Assembly (NCBI GenBank): GCA_963971425.1
Contig: OZ020520.1
Span: 7,668,553-7,732,552, forward strand
Origin: Bryoerythrophyllum caledonicum
Taxonomy: Eukaryota; Streptophyta; Bryopsida; Pottiales; Pottiaceae
Direction: 5' to 3'
DNA: 64,000 bases
Below are positions 35,210-47,217 of the stretch, one piece after another. The translations under genes were made by a program, and so were the position numbers. The notes beneath the pieces were generated by a model. The model saw only the letters and a list, made by a program, of their open reading frames with translations, made no database searches and had not been told where the DNA came from. Every line of letters begins with the position of its first letter. Position 1 is the first letter of the stretch.

Positions 35210-36302
35210 TGAAGAACATGAGGTATATGCTATTGAATTTACTACCTATCCTTCCTCCAACAACTATTATCTAGATAGTGGTGCCACTACTCATGTTACA
35301 AGCAACAAGAATCTACTCACAGATACAAGGAGAGGACCAAATTTGTAGATTATTACTGCCAACGGACGTTCTCTCCGTGTAAACTCTCACGGGGTAGTCA
35401 TTCTTCCTGGAAATAAACGGATTACCGAAGTTCTTTACGTCCCTGGCCTATGCAAGAATCTCTTATCAGTAGGCAAATTTGCCAATAACGGTCACTTTAC
35501 TCTATTTGGCCTGAGAAACTATTGGATATTTCATAGGCATGATCCAAACAAGGTTATGTTGTTGGGCATACAATCTCACTCAAACAGTCTATACGGACTC
35601 AACACATCATTAGCAGGGAGGACGCACAAGTTTCACTCATCTCCCTCACTAAACCTCGCTTCTCTTACCCCACGAGGACTTACTGAACTATGGCACAAAC
35701 GGTTAGGGCATCTAAACTATCAAACACTGCACACTTTCTCACGCCAAGGATTAGTGATTGGATTACCACCTCTGAAAAATATTCAACCTACTTGCGAATC
35801 TTGCATTCTAGGCAAGCAACACATTCATCCCATTCCTCAACAAAGCCTTTCCCAAACATCAAGACCTTTAGAACTTGTGCACTCAGACCTATGTGGACCA
35901 TTTGCACATGCTTCTCTTACAGGCTCTCGCCTACGTCCTGACCTTTAAGAAGCACTTTGGGCCGCCACATATATATCTAACCGGGTGCCTCACCGAGCTC
36001 TACCTATGACAACTCCTCACGAAAGATATACTGGCAACACACCAGACATCTCACATTTACGAATATATGGCTGTCGCGCATACATTCACCTCAAAACAGG
36101 TAACAAACTTCAACCAAAATCCTTGGTTTCTACACTTGTAGGGTATGACGACCAATCCAAGGCCTACAAATGTTTTGATCCCTCAAACAACAAAATCCTG
36201 ATTCGTAAAGATCTCATGTTCGATGAAAATATTCTAGGTCTTCCCTCTCCAATCCCATCCAATGTCTCAAATTATGAAAACATAGAGAAATTTCTACTCT
36301 GA
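35210..36302 (+). pseudogene. copia protease and integrase relic with internal deletion
   Basis: The protease motif YLDSGATTHV lies at about 35265-35300, followed by an in-frame stop near 35347. The pre-integrase segment has LWHKRLGHLN and CESCILGKQ (zinc-binding HHCC), then LVHSDLCGPF with the first catalytic Asp. The sequence then jumps from LTGSR to EALWAATYISNR (about 35928-35950). The part carrying the second Asp and the Glu of the integrase triad is therefore missing, so the element is integration-dead even without its stops. Confidence 0.88.
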
Positions 36303-36999
36303 AACTCTCCAATATCCTCACCTCAAGCGGATGATTACGGTTGCAGACAGCTCCAGCGACCCAACCTAGTCTCGACGTCGTCCCCTGCACATGACACCAC
36401 GGAATTAGACATGTCTAGTCCTACATCAGTCAACCCCCACTTCCCCGAACTTCCCTCCCAAGACCCACATACGGACATAATCCAGTCTCGTACCCAGGTA
36501 CCCTCCCGGGTCTCTTCCAGCCATGCATCTCCCCGGGTCTCTTCTAGCCATGCATCACTCTGGGTCTCACCTCGACCCCACCTCCTCCAGCCGACTCACC
36601 AGAAACCCATCCTGGTTATCAACCCACGCTGCGACTTCATCTTCAGGGCCGCCATCGCCGGTTATGCACAGTCGGGACTCACCAACGAAATCCTCTCCTA
36701 GACAGTCCTTGCCGCTTCTAGGCATACGATTATCGCCAAGCTCCTCTACCAAAGATTCAACGCAACTACTGATCACTCCACCAGAACTATCTGTCACTGA
36801 TACTCATGATCAAATAAACTCTGACGTCTCACAACATCCTCTACGCTGCTCAACAAGATTCAAGAAACAAAGCGTGAAGCTAGACGACTATATTCTCTCT
36901 ATGACACCAGAAAACTTCGACATCTGCCTAACTGAAGCCGATGCAGACATCACTAGTGATAATATCACTTATCATCAAGCATCACAACACTCCGGATGG

Positions 37000-38562
37000 A
37001 TTGATGCCATGCGCGATGAAATGAATTCCATTCACAGGAATCACACTTGGGATCTAGTTCCGTTACCATCCAAGAAAAACCAATCACAACCAATTGGATA
37101 TACAAAACCAAACCTGCACTACCCGGAGAAGCACCACGACTCAAAGCCGCCTTGTGGCTTGCGAATTTCAGCAAAGACATGGCATTGATTTTGAAGAGGT
37201 CTTTGCTCCTGTCGTAAAATGGTCCACCATTAAAACAATTACAGCCCGCGCATCTCAACTCGGGCAGGATATTCACCATCTCGATGTCAAAACTGCATTT
37301 CTATACAAAAACTTAGAGGAGGAAGTAAACCTAGAACAACCACAAGGCTTTGTAGAACCCAGCTAGGAACACCTTGTCTGCAAGTTAAAAAAGGCATTAT
37401 ATGGTTTAAAACAGAGCCCCAGGGCATGGTGAGCACGTATCAACGCATATCTAATTTCACAAGGCTTCACATGAAATGAAAGTGACAACAATCTCCATTA
37501 CAAAGGTTCAGGCGACAACAAAATCCTCTTAGTTGTCTACGTAGATGATCTATTCATCACCGGAGGCGACAAAGAAGCCATTAGTTGGTTAAAAAAACAA
37601 CTCAAGACCGAATTTGCTATCACCGATCTTGGCATAGTCAATAAATACTTAGGGGTAGAATTCAAACATCTCCCATCTGGCATCTCCCTAACCCAATCTG
37701 AATATGCCATTCAAATCCTAACCGAAAGTGGTATGCTGGAATGCAAACCTGAGCATGTTTCACTTCCCTTCGGTCTTCAACTTCTTATTGACATGGGATC
37801 ACCACAAGTTAACTCCACCTCTTATTATAAACTAGTCAAACAATTGATTTTTCTCACCAATACACGTCCTGATCTAGCTTTCTCTGTCGGCCTTGTCTCA
37901 AGATACATGACCGCACCACAACAAACTCACCTAGATGTTGTTCACCACATCCTCTACTTGAAGAAAACCTCCTCCTGTGGAATATTTTACGTCCAAACCG
38001 TTACAAACCCCATCCATGGCTACATCGATGCCGATTGGGCTACATGCTACGAAACCCGTCGGTCCACCGAGGGTTACTACTTCATCTTCGCAGGAGTTGC
38101 TATTACCTGGCAATCCAAGCGTCAACCCTCAGTAGCCAAGTCTTCCACAGAATCTGAATATGTCTCTCTCTCTATTGGTGCCTCTGAAGCCACCTGGCTT
38201 CGTCGCCTTGTCTGTGAAATTCCTTCCTCTCCCATTCCTCCACACTCATCTCTCTCACTTACCATCACAAGCCAAGAAATCCAAGCAAACCTTGACACCT
38301 CCTCCCCTATCCCTATTTACTGTGACAATCAATCTGCTATTATACTAGCAAAAAAACCCAGTTTTTCATTCTAGAACTAAACACATAGAAGTTGCACATC
38401 ACTTTGTCCGCAAACGCATTTTGAAAGGGAAAATAGAGCTTCATTATATTTCAACAGATGCACAACCCGCAGACATCTTCACCAAACCCCTATCACACAC
38501 AAAATTCAAACTACACAGATCAATTCTAGGAATCACCTACCCCACTTCTTTTCAAACCTAGA
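37000..38562 (+). pseudogene. copia reverse transcriptase and RNase H relic
   Basis: RT blocks in order: DFEEVFAPVVKWSTIK (37185), LDVKTAFLYKNLEEEV (37280), KKALYGLKQSPRAW (37388), the catalytic YVDDLFITG (37537-37563), YLGVEF, and TRPDLAFSVGLVSRYM. RNase H shows DADWA, STEGYYFIF, SSTESEYVSL, IYCDNQSAI and finally DAQPADIFTKPL (38457-38490). Several in-frame stops (for example at 37363 and near 37430) and a frameshift at about 38360 break it. Confidence 0.92.
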
Positions 38563-39249
38563 CACCATTTAGATACTCTAAAGCCTTATTCAAGTCCTTG
38601 AGACTCTTATACTGCGCACCATTATAACCTTTCACCTGAACTTCACACTCCCGCCAAGAGTAGAATAGACCACAATTGAAACCCCGTCTTATCGTATGCA
38701 CCTTTGAACCACCTCCTACAAGAGAAGACAGCCGGACTCTATCGGTCCCAATCTCCTGTTGCCTACCACGACCTTCCCATCTCTCCTTCCTTCCCGATGT
38801 ACCGACCACGCTCACTGCGGACGCACCTTCTGCACCCATATCACCACACCAGTTTGTCAGACATCCACCAACAGAAACACAAGCCAACCCCACTTGCCCT
38901 CTTATCGGTCTTCAAACCCTTCCCCGCACAATCACTATATTCGGTTGTTGGTTCCATGCAGTCCAGAACCTCTACCGCCACTGCTAATCTTCCCGTCCAC
39001 TCGCCGAGCATCATAAACAACTGCCGCAACACCAGCAAAGCAGCATAGAACAACGACCACACCAAGACACCCCACACCAATACTGGCACAAACCACTCAG
39101 TCGACTACACTCACAAATAACAACACAACAAACCCTCTCTCACCAGTTCCCGGACGTGACTCATGATTCAATCGCTCCTCTGGATCTTCACCGGCACTCG
39201 AATCGCTTTGCTCTCTTGAACTTCATTAGCGATGGTAGAACACAGACCT

Positions 39250-39259
39250 CGGGGGGGGC
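39250..39259 (+). other. Polypurine tract of the copia element
   Basis: A run of eight G residues (39251-39258) directly precedes the 3' LTR, where plus-strand priming is expected. Confidence 0.7.
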
Positions 39260-39429
39260 TGTTAGCATTCTCAGTCTGTACAATCATTTGTTACTATTTC
39301 ATCCTCGGTCCCCATTGGACCGCTTCTGTTGTACTGTAGCCACTTGCTCACACCTGTATATATATGAGCCTCCATTGCTCATTACAACTCTCTTAATAAA
39401 AACACACTCATCATAGTGTAATTCTCACA
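39260..39429 (+). repeat. 3' LTR of the copia element (170 bp)
   Basis: Same length and ends as the 5' LTR, with seven substitutions (five transitions, two transversions) and no indels. Confidence 0.95.
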
Positions 39430-39596
39430 AAATCTTCCACATCTCTGGGCTTACAGTAGTGTGCTTTGTGATGTGTTCAGATTGGAATGGGCATCATGCT
39501 ATTTTTTTAGAACAATAGGATCACGAGGGTGGATGATTAGCGGACATGCACGTGGATTGCGTTACAAGTGAATCCTATAGCCCTTACCCTACATGG

Positions 39597-39790
39597 AGAT
39601 CTACTTCGTACATAATTAATTCAAAATGGACGGTGTCCAAATTTCTTGGAAAATATATATATTTTGTCTAAGGTGATATCCATGTGATGCCAAGGTCATA
39701 CTCATATAATATCTATGTGATACTTGTGTAATATCTAGGTGATACCCATTAAATCCAAACCACTGTGTGAAGAAAAAATAATTAATTCGA
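39597..39790 (-). repeat. Dispersed repeat R, copy 3
   Basis: On the minus strand it runs CACACAGTGGTTTGGAT, then about five GGTATCACCTAGATATTACA-like units, then AAGAAATTTGGACACCG and CCATTTTGAATTA. This copy has the most inner units. Confidence 0.75.
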
Positions 39791-40235
39791 CACAAGGTTG
39801 TTGAACTAGACCTTGGGGTACGGTACCCTGATGTTGAATTTTGGACTACCTATTTATTTTGAGAAGCCCATGAACTTGGCGATGCCAATCACAAGTGGTT
39901 TGTGGAAGAGGGGCCTGGATTAAGGAGATGGTTCACAATGTGCAAATCATATTGGAGCCATCAATCAAAATTGTTGCACAATATGCATAAAATCAATTTC
40001 AACATCTTGTGGTAGGTAGCTAGATATATTTTTTTGTTTTTTTTTTGCTTGATTTCTAACCATAAAAAGATGTCAACTAATTATTAAATCTCATGGCCGC
40101 AGAAATTCAAAGATAATGGTGTTTGAAATGAAGAAAAATGAACTTTTCATCTTTGCTTGAGGATGATGAATATACTTTGACTTTTGTTTGTATCAAAATT
40201 TTGCATTATATAAGATCCCAATTTTATATCGATAT
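39791..40235. other. No gene seen
   Basis: AT-rich spacer; no motif. Confidence 0.5.
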
Positions 40236-40244
40236 GGTTTATAT

Positions 40245-40525
40245 GGCCAGGGAGAATTGACCCCCTTGCTCGTCCTTACCCGTGGGGGCCACGAGGTGGT
40301 GGGGCTAAACCTCGCCCCTATTTTGTTTTTGGATGGGGACCTATTTATAGCAAAGGAAGAGCCTCAATGATAAACAATGGCCATAGGCCCCAAATTTGTC
40401 CAAAAAAAATCCAAAAAAAGCCTCTGGACCCCCCAAAATAAGAAGGCCAGAAAAATGGCCCCATGCAATTAAGACGGGGGCCCACCTCGGGTAAGGACGA
40501 GTGAGGGGGTCAATTCTCCCTGGCC
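40245..40525. mobile_element. Mutator-like MITE (281 bp) with 9-bp target duplication
   Basis: Flanked by GGTTTATAT at 40236-40244 and 40526-40534. The terminal inverted repeats start GGCCAGGGAGAATTGACCCC and match over about 38 bp with two mismatches. A 9-bp target duplication with GG-starting TIRs is typical of Mutator-like elements. Non-coding. Confidence 0.93.
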
Positions 40526-40534
40526 GGTTTATAT

Positions 40535-41610
40535 GATGTTTGTATTTTTTTTGTATTAACATTTAAGGTAAAAGAAGGATAAAGCATTTTCAAAATGATT
40601 TTCTAAGAAAAAAAACTTATTGTTTTGTTTTTTTGTAAATGCAATTCTTCATAGAATGCCAATCCAAATGGGAAAAAAGCGTCCTCAATATTAATATTCT
40701 ATAGGCATGATGCCAAAAAAATGACATTTTCAAGAAGCTACTACCATGACACATCTTCATAAGAAAATCTAATAGTTTATGCGTTAAAGACTCTCAGCAA
40801 GAAACATTATTTCAAAAGTAAAAATCTAGTCCGTTCAATTTACCTGGTACACCATTGTTAAATTCAACATACAATTGATACCAATCAAAATAGATGACTA
40901 CTAGTTATAAATGAAGTCATAGAGAACAAAGGATGTATTGATGAAGTGTTTCTTATCATGATTATCATGCTTGAGGTACGATATACAATCCTTTCAGTAA
41001 AAATCTTATATAAGATATAAAGATGATGAAACTAGTTAGTATAATTGTATTTTTTGTCATCACTACCTTTTTTTGTCATGCTAAGTTGGAATATCGAAGC
41101 TCATGTGAAATATGTAACAATTACAGTTGATAAGTAAAGAGTGCTGAAGATAAAATAAACAGGGAAGTTTTCTAGTATTTTTGAACTACACGAGGTTTAA
41201 ATTCAATAGCATTATGAATTACATGATGTTATTTCCATGCCCTCAAAGTTTTTGAAAGTAGTAGAGGATTTCGCTTCTTAAAAGTCTCCATCCTTTATCG
41301 TGAAAAAACTTCAGTTCCACTTGGAGTGGAATCTTTACTCAATATAGATGTTTTCTTTCTTAGAGTTTACCAAAGATTAAATTAGTAATTTATCATATAA
41401 ATTTGAGAGATAGTAAAAAAGTATGGGGGAAAACCTCATTGCTTTTTAATAGTTCTCGAAAAAAACCCCACTTGGATGACATAATTTTAATACTACTAGT
41501 AAATGTACATATTTCCAAAGGTCATCACTTAAACACATTCGAAAGCACCGAAATAAAGTAAAAATGACCACACAGAAGTTAAATTTTTCCTATTTTCATC
41601 CAGGACATCC
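40535..41610. other. No gene seen
   Basis: AT-rich intergenic DNA with only short chance frames. Confidence 0.5.
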
Positions 41611-41619
41611 TATGGTGAA

Positions 41620-41900
41620 AAGGAACGAGACTAGAGTGCTCGGGAATAAAGTAAAACGCAAAAGCGACAGCCGTGCTCGGGAACAGAGGGAACGAAATGG
41701 AACGAGCTTGGAGAACGTGAGAGCATCATCCGGAAAAGCGCACCGAAGTCAAGTGTCGGTCACGTGCGTAGGTCAGTCCAGCGTGGCAGTCGTGTTCAAA
41801 TTATGAATCTCCCGCCATTAAACTCCCGCCCCCGCCAAGCTGGGCTCCTCCTCCTCAGCCGACCTTTGTTCGTTGGGTTGCTCAATTGCTGCATGTATTC
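41620..41900. promoter_or_regulatory. GC-rich island with G-box and two E2F-like sites
   Basis: An isolated GC-rich patch in AT-rich DNA. It holds a CACGTG G-box (41761-41766) and two CTCCCGCC boxes (TCTCCCGCC at 41808, ACTCCCGCC at 41822) close together, then CCTCCTCCTCAGCC. No gene follows; a fold-back-arm repeat begins at 41957. It may be a promoter cut off from its gene, or chance. Confidence 0.35.
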
Positions 41901-41956
41901 TACAATCTATGCATTGGTAGAATACCTTGTCTTTTTGGAACGCTTAGTTTGTACAA

Positions 41957-42290
41957 GTTTACAAAGTAAAGGAGGGTGACCCCGCATGTCACCCCGTATC
42001 TTAGGGTCTTTTGTTGGTAATTAGGACCACATGCACATGGTGATTTGATTTGGAAAGGTGTGGGGGAACCACCAGTCGACTACTTGGGAACTTCGGGTAC
42101 TACGGGGAGCTTTAGCTTGCATGGGATAGGGCCCAAGAGCATTGACTGCCAAGCATTTCATTAGTGCAATATAGGGAGTATGAAATTTTTGGAAGTCTAT
42201 TATCATGCAAAAGAAATTTTGTCTTGTCTGGCACCACTGTAATACTGGCTTTCCTCTTCAAGAAGCACTTTCAGGACAACTCTAGTGCTA
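41957..42290 (+). repeat. Single-arm relative of the fold-back element
   Basis: Aligns with the right arm of the 27046-27739 element (GGTGACCCCG, TGGGAACTTCGGGTACTACG, GGGGAGCTTTAGCTTGCATG, CATTTCATTAGTGCAA, CTTTCCTCTTCAAGAAGCAC). No second arm lies next to it. Confidence 0.8.
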
Positions 42291-42598
42291 AAAAGTGAAA
42301 ATGAAATTATTCCTTTGATTATGTAAGGCATACTGTTCATTTTTGAGTTGTTTCGGCATGATAATCTTGATAGCAAACTCTACAAGCTACCTCCATGGAA
42401 AATTTAAAGGAGGACATGGACGTGGGGGTGATGAGCATCTGTTGAGACCATTACCATTGGTACAAGCATTGGCAAGCTACAGCAATATCCGTGAAATGGG
42501 ATCGTGATGAAATGTACCATGTGCGTATATGTTGTTCTGCATCATTCAGAACTCTCGTAGATTCTTGTAGGCTAAAAAAGCTCATTGGCCTTAAAGGA

Positions 42599-42820
42599 TT
42601 AACTCCTAAAGGACCAAGTGGCCCTTTGACGAACAATTTTTCACTTCAACTACAATTATCTTTCAATCCGTACGGTCGAATTTCACAAAACTTCTACCAC
42701 ATCATGTCTTATAATTTTAGAAAAAGATCATGTGGTTACATTCTCAAAAAGTTCATCTTGGCCATTTCTATTCAATGGAGTAGAGATTCCTCTTAAATGG
42801 CTTGGCCTTTTCGCAGTTAA
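42599..42820. mobile_element. TTAA-family MITE, short copy e (222 bp)
   Basis: TTAA then CTCCTAAAGGACCAAG on the left; inverse CTGCGAAAAGGCCAAG then TTAA on the right. The core matches copies c and d. It is the most compact two-ended copy in the window. Confidence 0.75.
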
Positions 42821-44300
42821 ATCTCTATAGGTTTTTTTCTTTATTTTTTGCCTCTATTACAAAATAAAATTTGATTTTACAATTGTTGTTTAGTTTGACC
42901 CTTTCTAATTTTTTTTGTAATGATTCATTGAAATTCTCAGTGGTTTGGGATTGGACACATTCATATTATGTATTCTACTTCAACTTTAACATGCTTAACT
43001 GTTTAAAGAGGACAAGCTCATAGGTAGTCACTTTGGAAGTAATTTGCAAATAGTTTGATGAGCAATTCCCTGTTGTATGATCCACAAATTGTAGAAACTT
43101 GTATGGATTTGTGTGCTTCCATCGAATGCAATGAGACTTGGAACCGTCGTGTGACAGAGTCAGAAGAAAGGAGATTATGTGTGGGCCAAGCGGTACTTCC
43201 ACTCTATCTCTGCATAAAAAGCTCTTCCGATTTGTGATTGTTGACTTTCGTAGGTGGGTCATCCTCATGCGGTATGTGTTGACAAATCTTTGCAACCCAC
43301 TAAAGGAATCCCGAATTGGATCATCGATTTTTCGGGGAGGGTGTGTATACTGCACACAAATACACCATTCTCCTGATCCCTGTAGCACCCAGGAAGCTTG
43401 AAATGGGACTCCGGAGGTGCTAAAAATCAAATTGCATGAAATCCATGACGAACTAGGCTTTGAGACATGAGGTTCATATTTGCACATTCATTACACAAAC
43501 ACTCTCCAATAATCAGATCATGGTGTGGATTTATAAATCTCTTGTAAAAGCTAGGAATACAACACAAAATACATCAAATACACTAAAATACAGTGAATAC
43601 CATGCCACATACTATGTTGTATTTCACACACATGCACATTGATTTTGGTCTTCAATTTTGATTGTACTTTGTCTTTAAGACATTCTTCATTGTTTTGTAA
43701 TTGTTGATGTCTCTCCTCACATACAAAACATCTGTTTTGATTCGTATAAGGTTGGAACGTTTTTGTATACAATCAAGTAGAAAAAAGCAAAAAAATCACC
43801 AATGATTGTGTATAAATATTTTCTTCACATATGATATGTCAATGCGAAGCTATCAACCTAGTACACATGCGAACCACTCTAATTCGATGTAAAAAAATTC
43901 TTGCAAGAATCTATTGATGGTTAAAGTAGTACACCCTCCAAAATCCATAGTTTTCACTACCAATACATGGTAACTTTAAACACTATAATCTATTCCATCA
44001 ACTGTTCGATGTTGTGCAAAATTTCCCCAAAGTTCAGGTCATGGATTAAGTTCAATTTTGTAAGGTTAGATATTAATATTAGGCATTGTATTTCCATCAA
44101 ATCCGGTTCGAAGAAAAAAATCACCAGAAATCTTGGTTTTTCCAGAAACATCTCTCGGCGGGAAAGGGTTATCCGCATTGGAATGTTTTGGCTATGGTAC
44201 AGTGAAGTACTGGCTGGAGACTGTTGACTTCCCAGTGATCACTCTCCATGAAATGATGATTGTAACCTTCAAACAAGGTTACAATCACAATGATGTGTCC
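42821..44300. other. No gene seen
   Basis: The frame at 42975-43487 (minus, 170 codons) and its plus-strand shadow at 43138-43401 are the longest here. They overlap and have no domain I recognise. Could be a decayed gene or transposon segment. Confidence 0.4.
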
Positions 44301-44308
44301 ATTACGGC

Positions 44309-44330
44309 AGTTTAGGGTTTAGGGTTTAAG
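44309..44330 (+). repeat. Short interstitial telomere-like repeat
   Basis: TTTAGGGTTTAGGGTTTA, about two and a half plant-type telomere units. Too short to prove a telomeric origin. Confidence 0.6.
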
Positions 44331-44562
44331 ATTTAGAGACCTAAAACATGACCATCATTCTAGATACTGCTTATGCACTGTTTTCAATTGTTGTTAGGAG
44401 AATGTTGTTAAAATGTTAGGAGTATGTTGTCAAAAAAAAAAACCCAAACAACATTATGTTGGCCTTTAGTTTCAACGTGGACTATCCTCGGAAGGTGAAT
44501 TTATATCTGAAACCAAGACTATCTGCAGTCTCCTGGTTAGTGCTTTTGTTGCACCATGCCAT

Positions 44563-44608
44563 ATGTTTTGATGCACACAATGCTACATGTTTACGTGCAT
44601 CAAAACAT
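44563..44608. repeat. Perfect 14-bp inverted repeat (hairpin)
   Basis: ATGTTTTGATGCAC (44563-44576) and its exact reverse complement (44595-44608), with an 18-nt loop. A second, imperfect hairpin follows at about 44634-44692 (GCTGGTCATCA and its inverse). Confidence 0.85.
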
Positions 44609-44699
44609 GAGGTGCATCATCATGCGTTCATGCTGGTCATCAATATGTGATCATGCTACATGTTTTAATGCTCATAATGATGACCAGCGTTTTCACTTG

Positions 44700-46171
44700 T
44701 GGCACTCTTAACATGAATTGCTAGATTCACCATCGTACCTGTGTGAAGACCTTTCAAAAATTCAGCTGTGAAGCTGCAAAGCGTATCCACGTCTGCAGGG
44801 ACTAATTTCTTGCAATTCACATCCAGGAGTTGATTGACTGGAAACATCATGTGCTGTTCTCAACAAACACTGATATTTTATTGACGTTTATTTGCTTTAA
44901 CCACCTTAAAAACCCTCAGACCCTCGAACCTAGGAAACCCTAGAATCCTAAGTTCACAGCCCAGAACCCTAAGTTCACGCTTCAGCCTCCTTAATTAAAA
45001 TCTACTTGGTATACATTTTCAATTGATGCAGTGTCATACCATACCACACAACAAAACCCTGAACCTATGAGAAACTTAGGAAAATTGTCAATATTAATTC
45101 TTAGACGATTAACTAGCCCATGTTTAGTTGATGAATGGTTTAAAATTTTAAAATCCTATATTTTACAATCCAATCGTCAAAGTAGTTCTAAATTTTATTA
45201 AGAAGACTGATATATTTTTAGTAACTTCGGTCACGCTAAATCTCAACCGCAAATTCGTCACAAATCTTGAGATATTGTCAAAATACTCACAACATCTTCA
45301 ATCCCTTATTTACAAACATCGGCGTATCAATGTCCTCATAACTTATAGATATAGTGTCCAAGCGTTATTGAATTTGATTTATAGTTTTTCAACATAGTAG
45401 ACCATCTTCTTTGAAAGTTTTAGGTAATAACCTGTTCGGAAACCAAAGATATGGCCAAAATCATTCATTAATAACAAAGTGATCCACTTACAGCTTTGGA
45501 AAAATGTCTACTATCTTCAACTCCAAATATCTCATTTATTTAAAATGAATCGATTCCTCCTTCCAAGATGTAGATCGAAAAAATACCTTTTCAACCGCTC
45601 CTTCTGACCTCTAGAAGCTTTGATAAAACTCCTTGTAGGCTCAAAAGAGTAACAGAGTGTCTCAAACGTTTGAAGCGTTTGAGACACTAAAAAGAGTGAT
45701 TTCAAACCTTGATATGTCCGCAAATAATCCCCTTGAATTTCATTAGACATGAAATTTGGCAAATGGGAGGATGACATTCATCCTTTTGCCATCCTTCTTC
45801 CATCTCGTGCCGCCTCCTTTTATCATTTGTCACATCCTTCTATCTTTTATCCCTTACCATGTCATTTTATTTTTTACATTATCTAGATTCTTCTCTATAC
45901 GTTATTTTATCTTCCCAGATTAAACTTGTAAATCTAAATTCTAAAATTTGGGCCTAAAATTTTCTCTAAAGGCCTAATATTAAATATTTAGGTCCTAAAA
46001 AATCTAAAGATCATAATGACTTTAACCAAAACATATGAAATAAACTTTTCATATCAACTCTTAATCTAATAACCAACTATTCTAACATACTTCAAATTTA
46101 TAAAGATATCACCAATCATTCTTGGTTCATTACATATTGTAATTAACCACACTCTAACAATGGCTTATATA
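44700..46171. other. No gene seen
   Basis: AT-rich DNA with short frames only, apart from the hairpin at 45656-45688. Confidence 0.5.
45656..45688. repeat. Perfect 13-bp hairpin with 7-nt loop
   Basis: AGTGTCTCAAACG, loop TTTGAAG, CGTTTGAGACACT. No T-run follows and no gene abuts it, so it is not obviously a terminator. Confidence 0.9.
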
Positions 46172-46182
46172 TAACTTTGGAC

Positions 46183-47036
46183 ATATAGAAAAATGGACCG
46201 GCTACAACAAAATAGACAATGAACTCTCTACAAATTCCTGGAAGAATCCCATCATCATTGACTTACAAATAACATGCCTCATCAAATTCCGTACCGGTCA
46301 ATATATAGGAAACACCCAAAAACAACTCTTCTCTGGAATAGAAAGATTCCCATCTATAACATGCCCCATAGGCACTTCCACGGACCCCGACACATGGCTA
46401 CATGTTTTACTTAAATGTCATAACCATCATATACACTCCCTAATTGTCAAAAGACATAACAAAGCCGTATGGGAAATCCGTAAACTAGTCACCTCCCATA
46501 ACAAATTGAGATGTTTTATTTTCATGAATGCCGGCATCTTTAATAACAACCCACAAGAAAACACGGTTCCACCATGGCTACTCCGATGACATGCAAAACT
46601 CAACGATGCCACTGCAATGCTTGATTCAAACCAGAGATACTTTGCGTTAAAGGCCTACCATACAATGACCCCCCACCTGACCACATAAACCAAGACTACA
46701 TCATTCAATTCATCGAATTTACATAGTGTAATGACATGTTTTCTCAAGAAACAATCGAAAACAAAATCAATAAATACCAACCCCTTATTGATGACATCAC
46801 TGCCCTCGGATGGAAAGTGGACCCCCTTATTGTAATCACAGCCGACGTCCGTGCCACCACCTTTATCCCATCTATAAAAATCCTAGAAGATACCTTCAAA
46901 ATTCCTATTGATACTATTACAAACACTTTCAAGAATATTAACATCATTGCCATACAACATGCTATGTCAATCCTTCTACATAAACACAAAATTGAAAACA
47001 ACCAAGCCCATCCTGATACACAAGACCCCCCATAAA
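46183..47036 (+). pseudogene. LINE-B ORF2 C-terminal region (broken)
   Basis: The translation gives CLIKFRTGQYIGN, a Cys/His segment (TCPIGTSTDPDTWLHVLLKC) like the terminal zinc-binding region of LINE ORF2 with one Cys lost, and HNKAVWEIRK. After a frameshift comes IIQFIEFT followed by an open frame from 46736 to 47035. The last part recalls a C-terminal domain seen in some algal and fungal LINEs (a possible PD-(D/E)XK-like fold); this is a weak inference. Confidence 0.6.
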
Positions 47037-47084
47037 ATTACCCCTTACTTCATTTCTAATAAACCTTGACACTGCAAAACACAC

Positions 47085-47217
47085 CCTCCTCTACCTTCCC
47101 CCCCTCTCTCCTCCCTCCCCCCCTCTCTCCTCTCTTCTACCCCCTCTCTCCTCCCTCCCCCCCTCTCTCCTCCCTCCCCCCCTCTCTCCTCTCTTCTACC
47201 CCCTCCCTCCTTCCTTG
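47085..47217 (+). repeat. CT-rich microsatellite in the LINE-B 3' region
   Basis: Repeats of CCCCTCTCTCCTCCCTCC-like units of about 20 bp between the ORF2 end and the conserved tail. Confidence 0.85.

Larger units (their letters stand above)
33211..39429 (+). mobile_element. Complete but inactive Ty1/copia retrotransposon
   Basis: 6219-bp element between 5-bp target duplications AAATC (33206-33210 and 39430-39434). It has two 170-bp LTRs, a methionine-tRNA-type primer site, gag and pol relics in copia order (protease, integrase, RT, RNase H), about 700 bp of 3' untranslated DNA and a G-rich tract before the 3' LTR. The LTRs differ at 7 of 170 positions by my count, so the insertion is not recent. 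Confidence 0.96.

Noticed and set aside
38558-39110. Overlapping 80-114 codon frames at the end of the copia element
   Set aside because: They lie between RNase H and the 3' LTR, overlap on both strands and show no motif; best seen as 3' untranslated DNA.
44309-44330. Old telomere fusion site
   Set aside because: Only about two and a half TTTAGGG units; chance or a telo-box is as likely.
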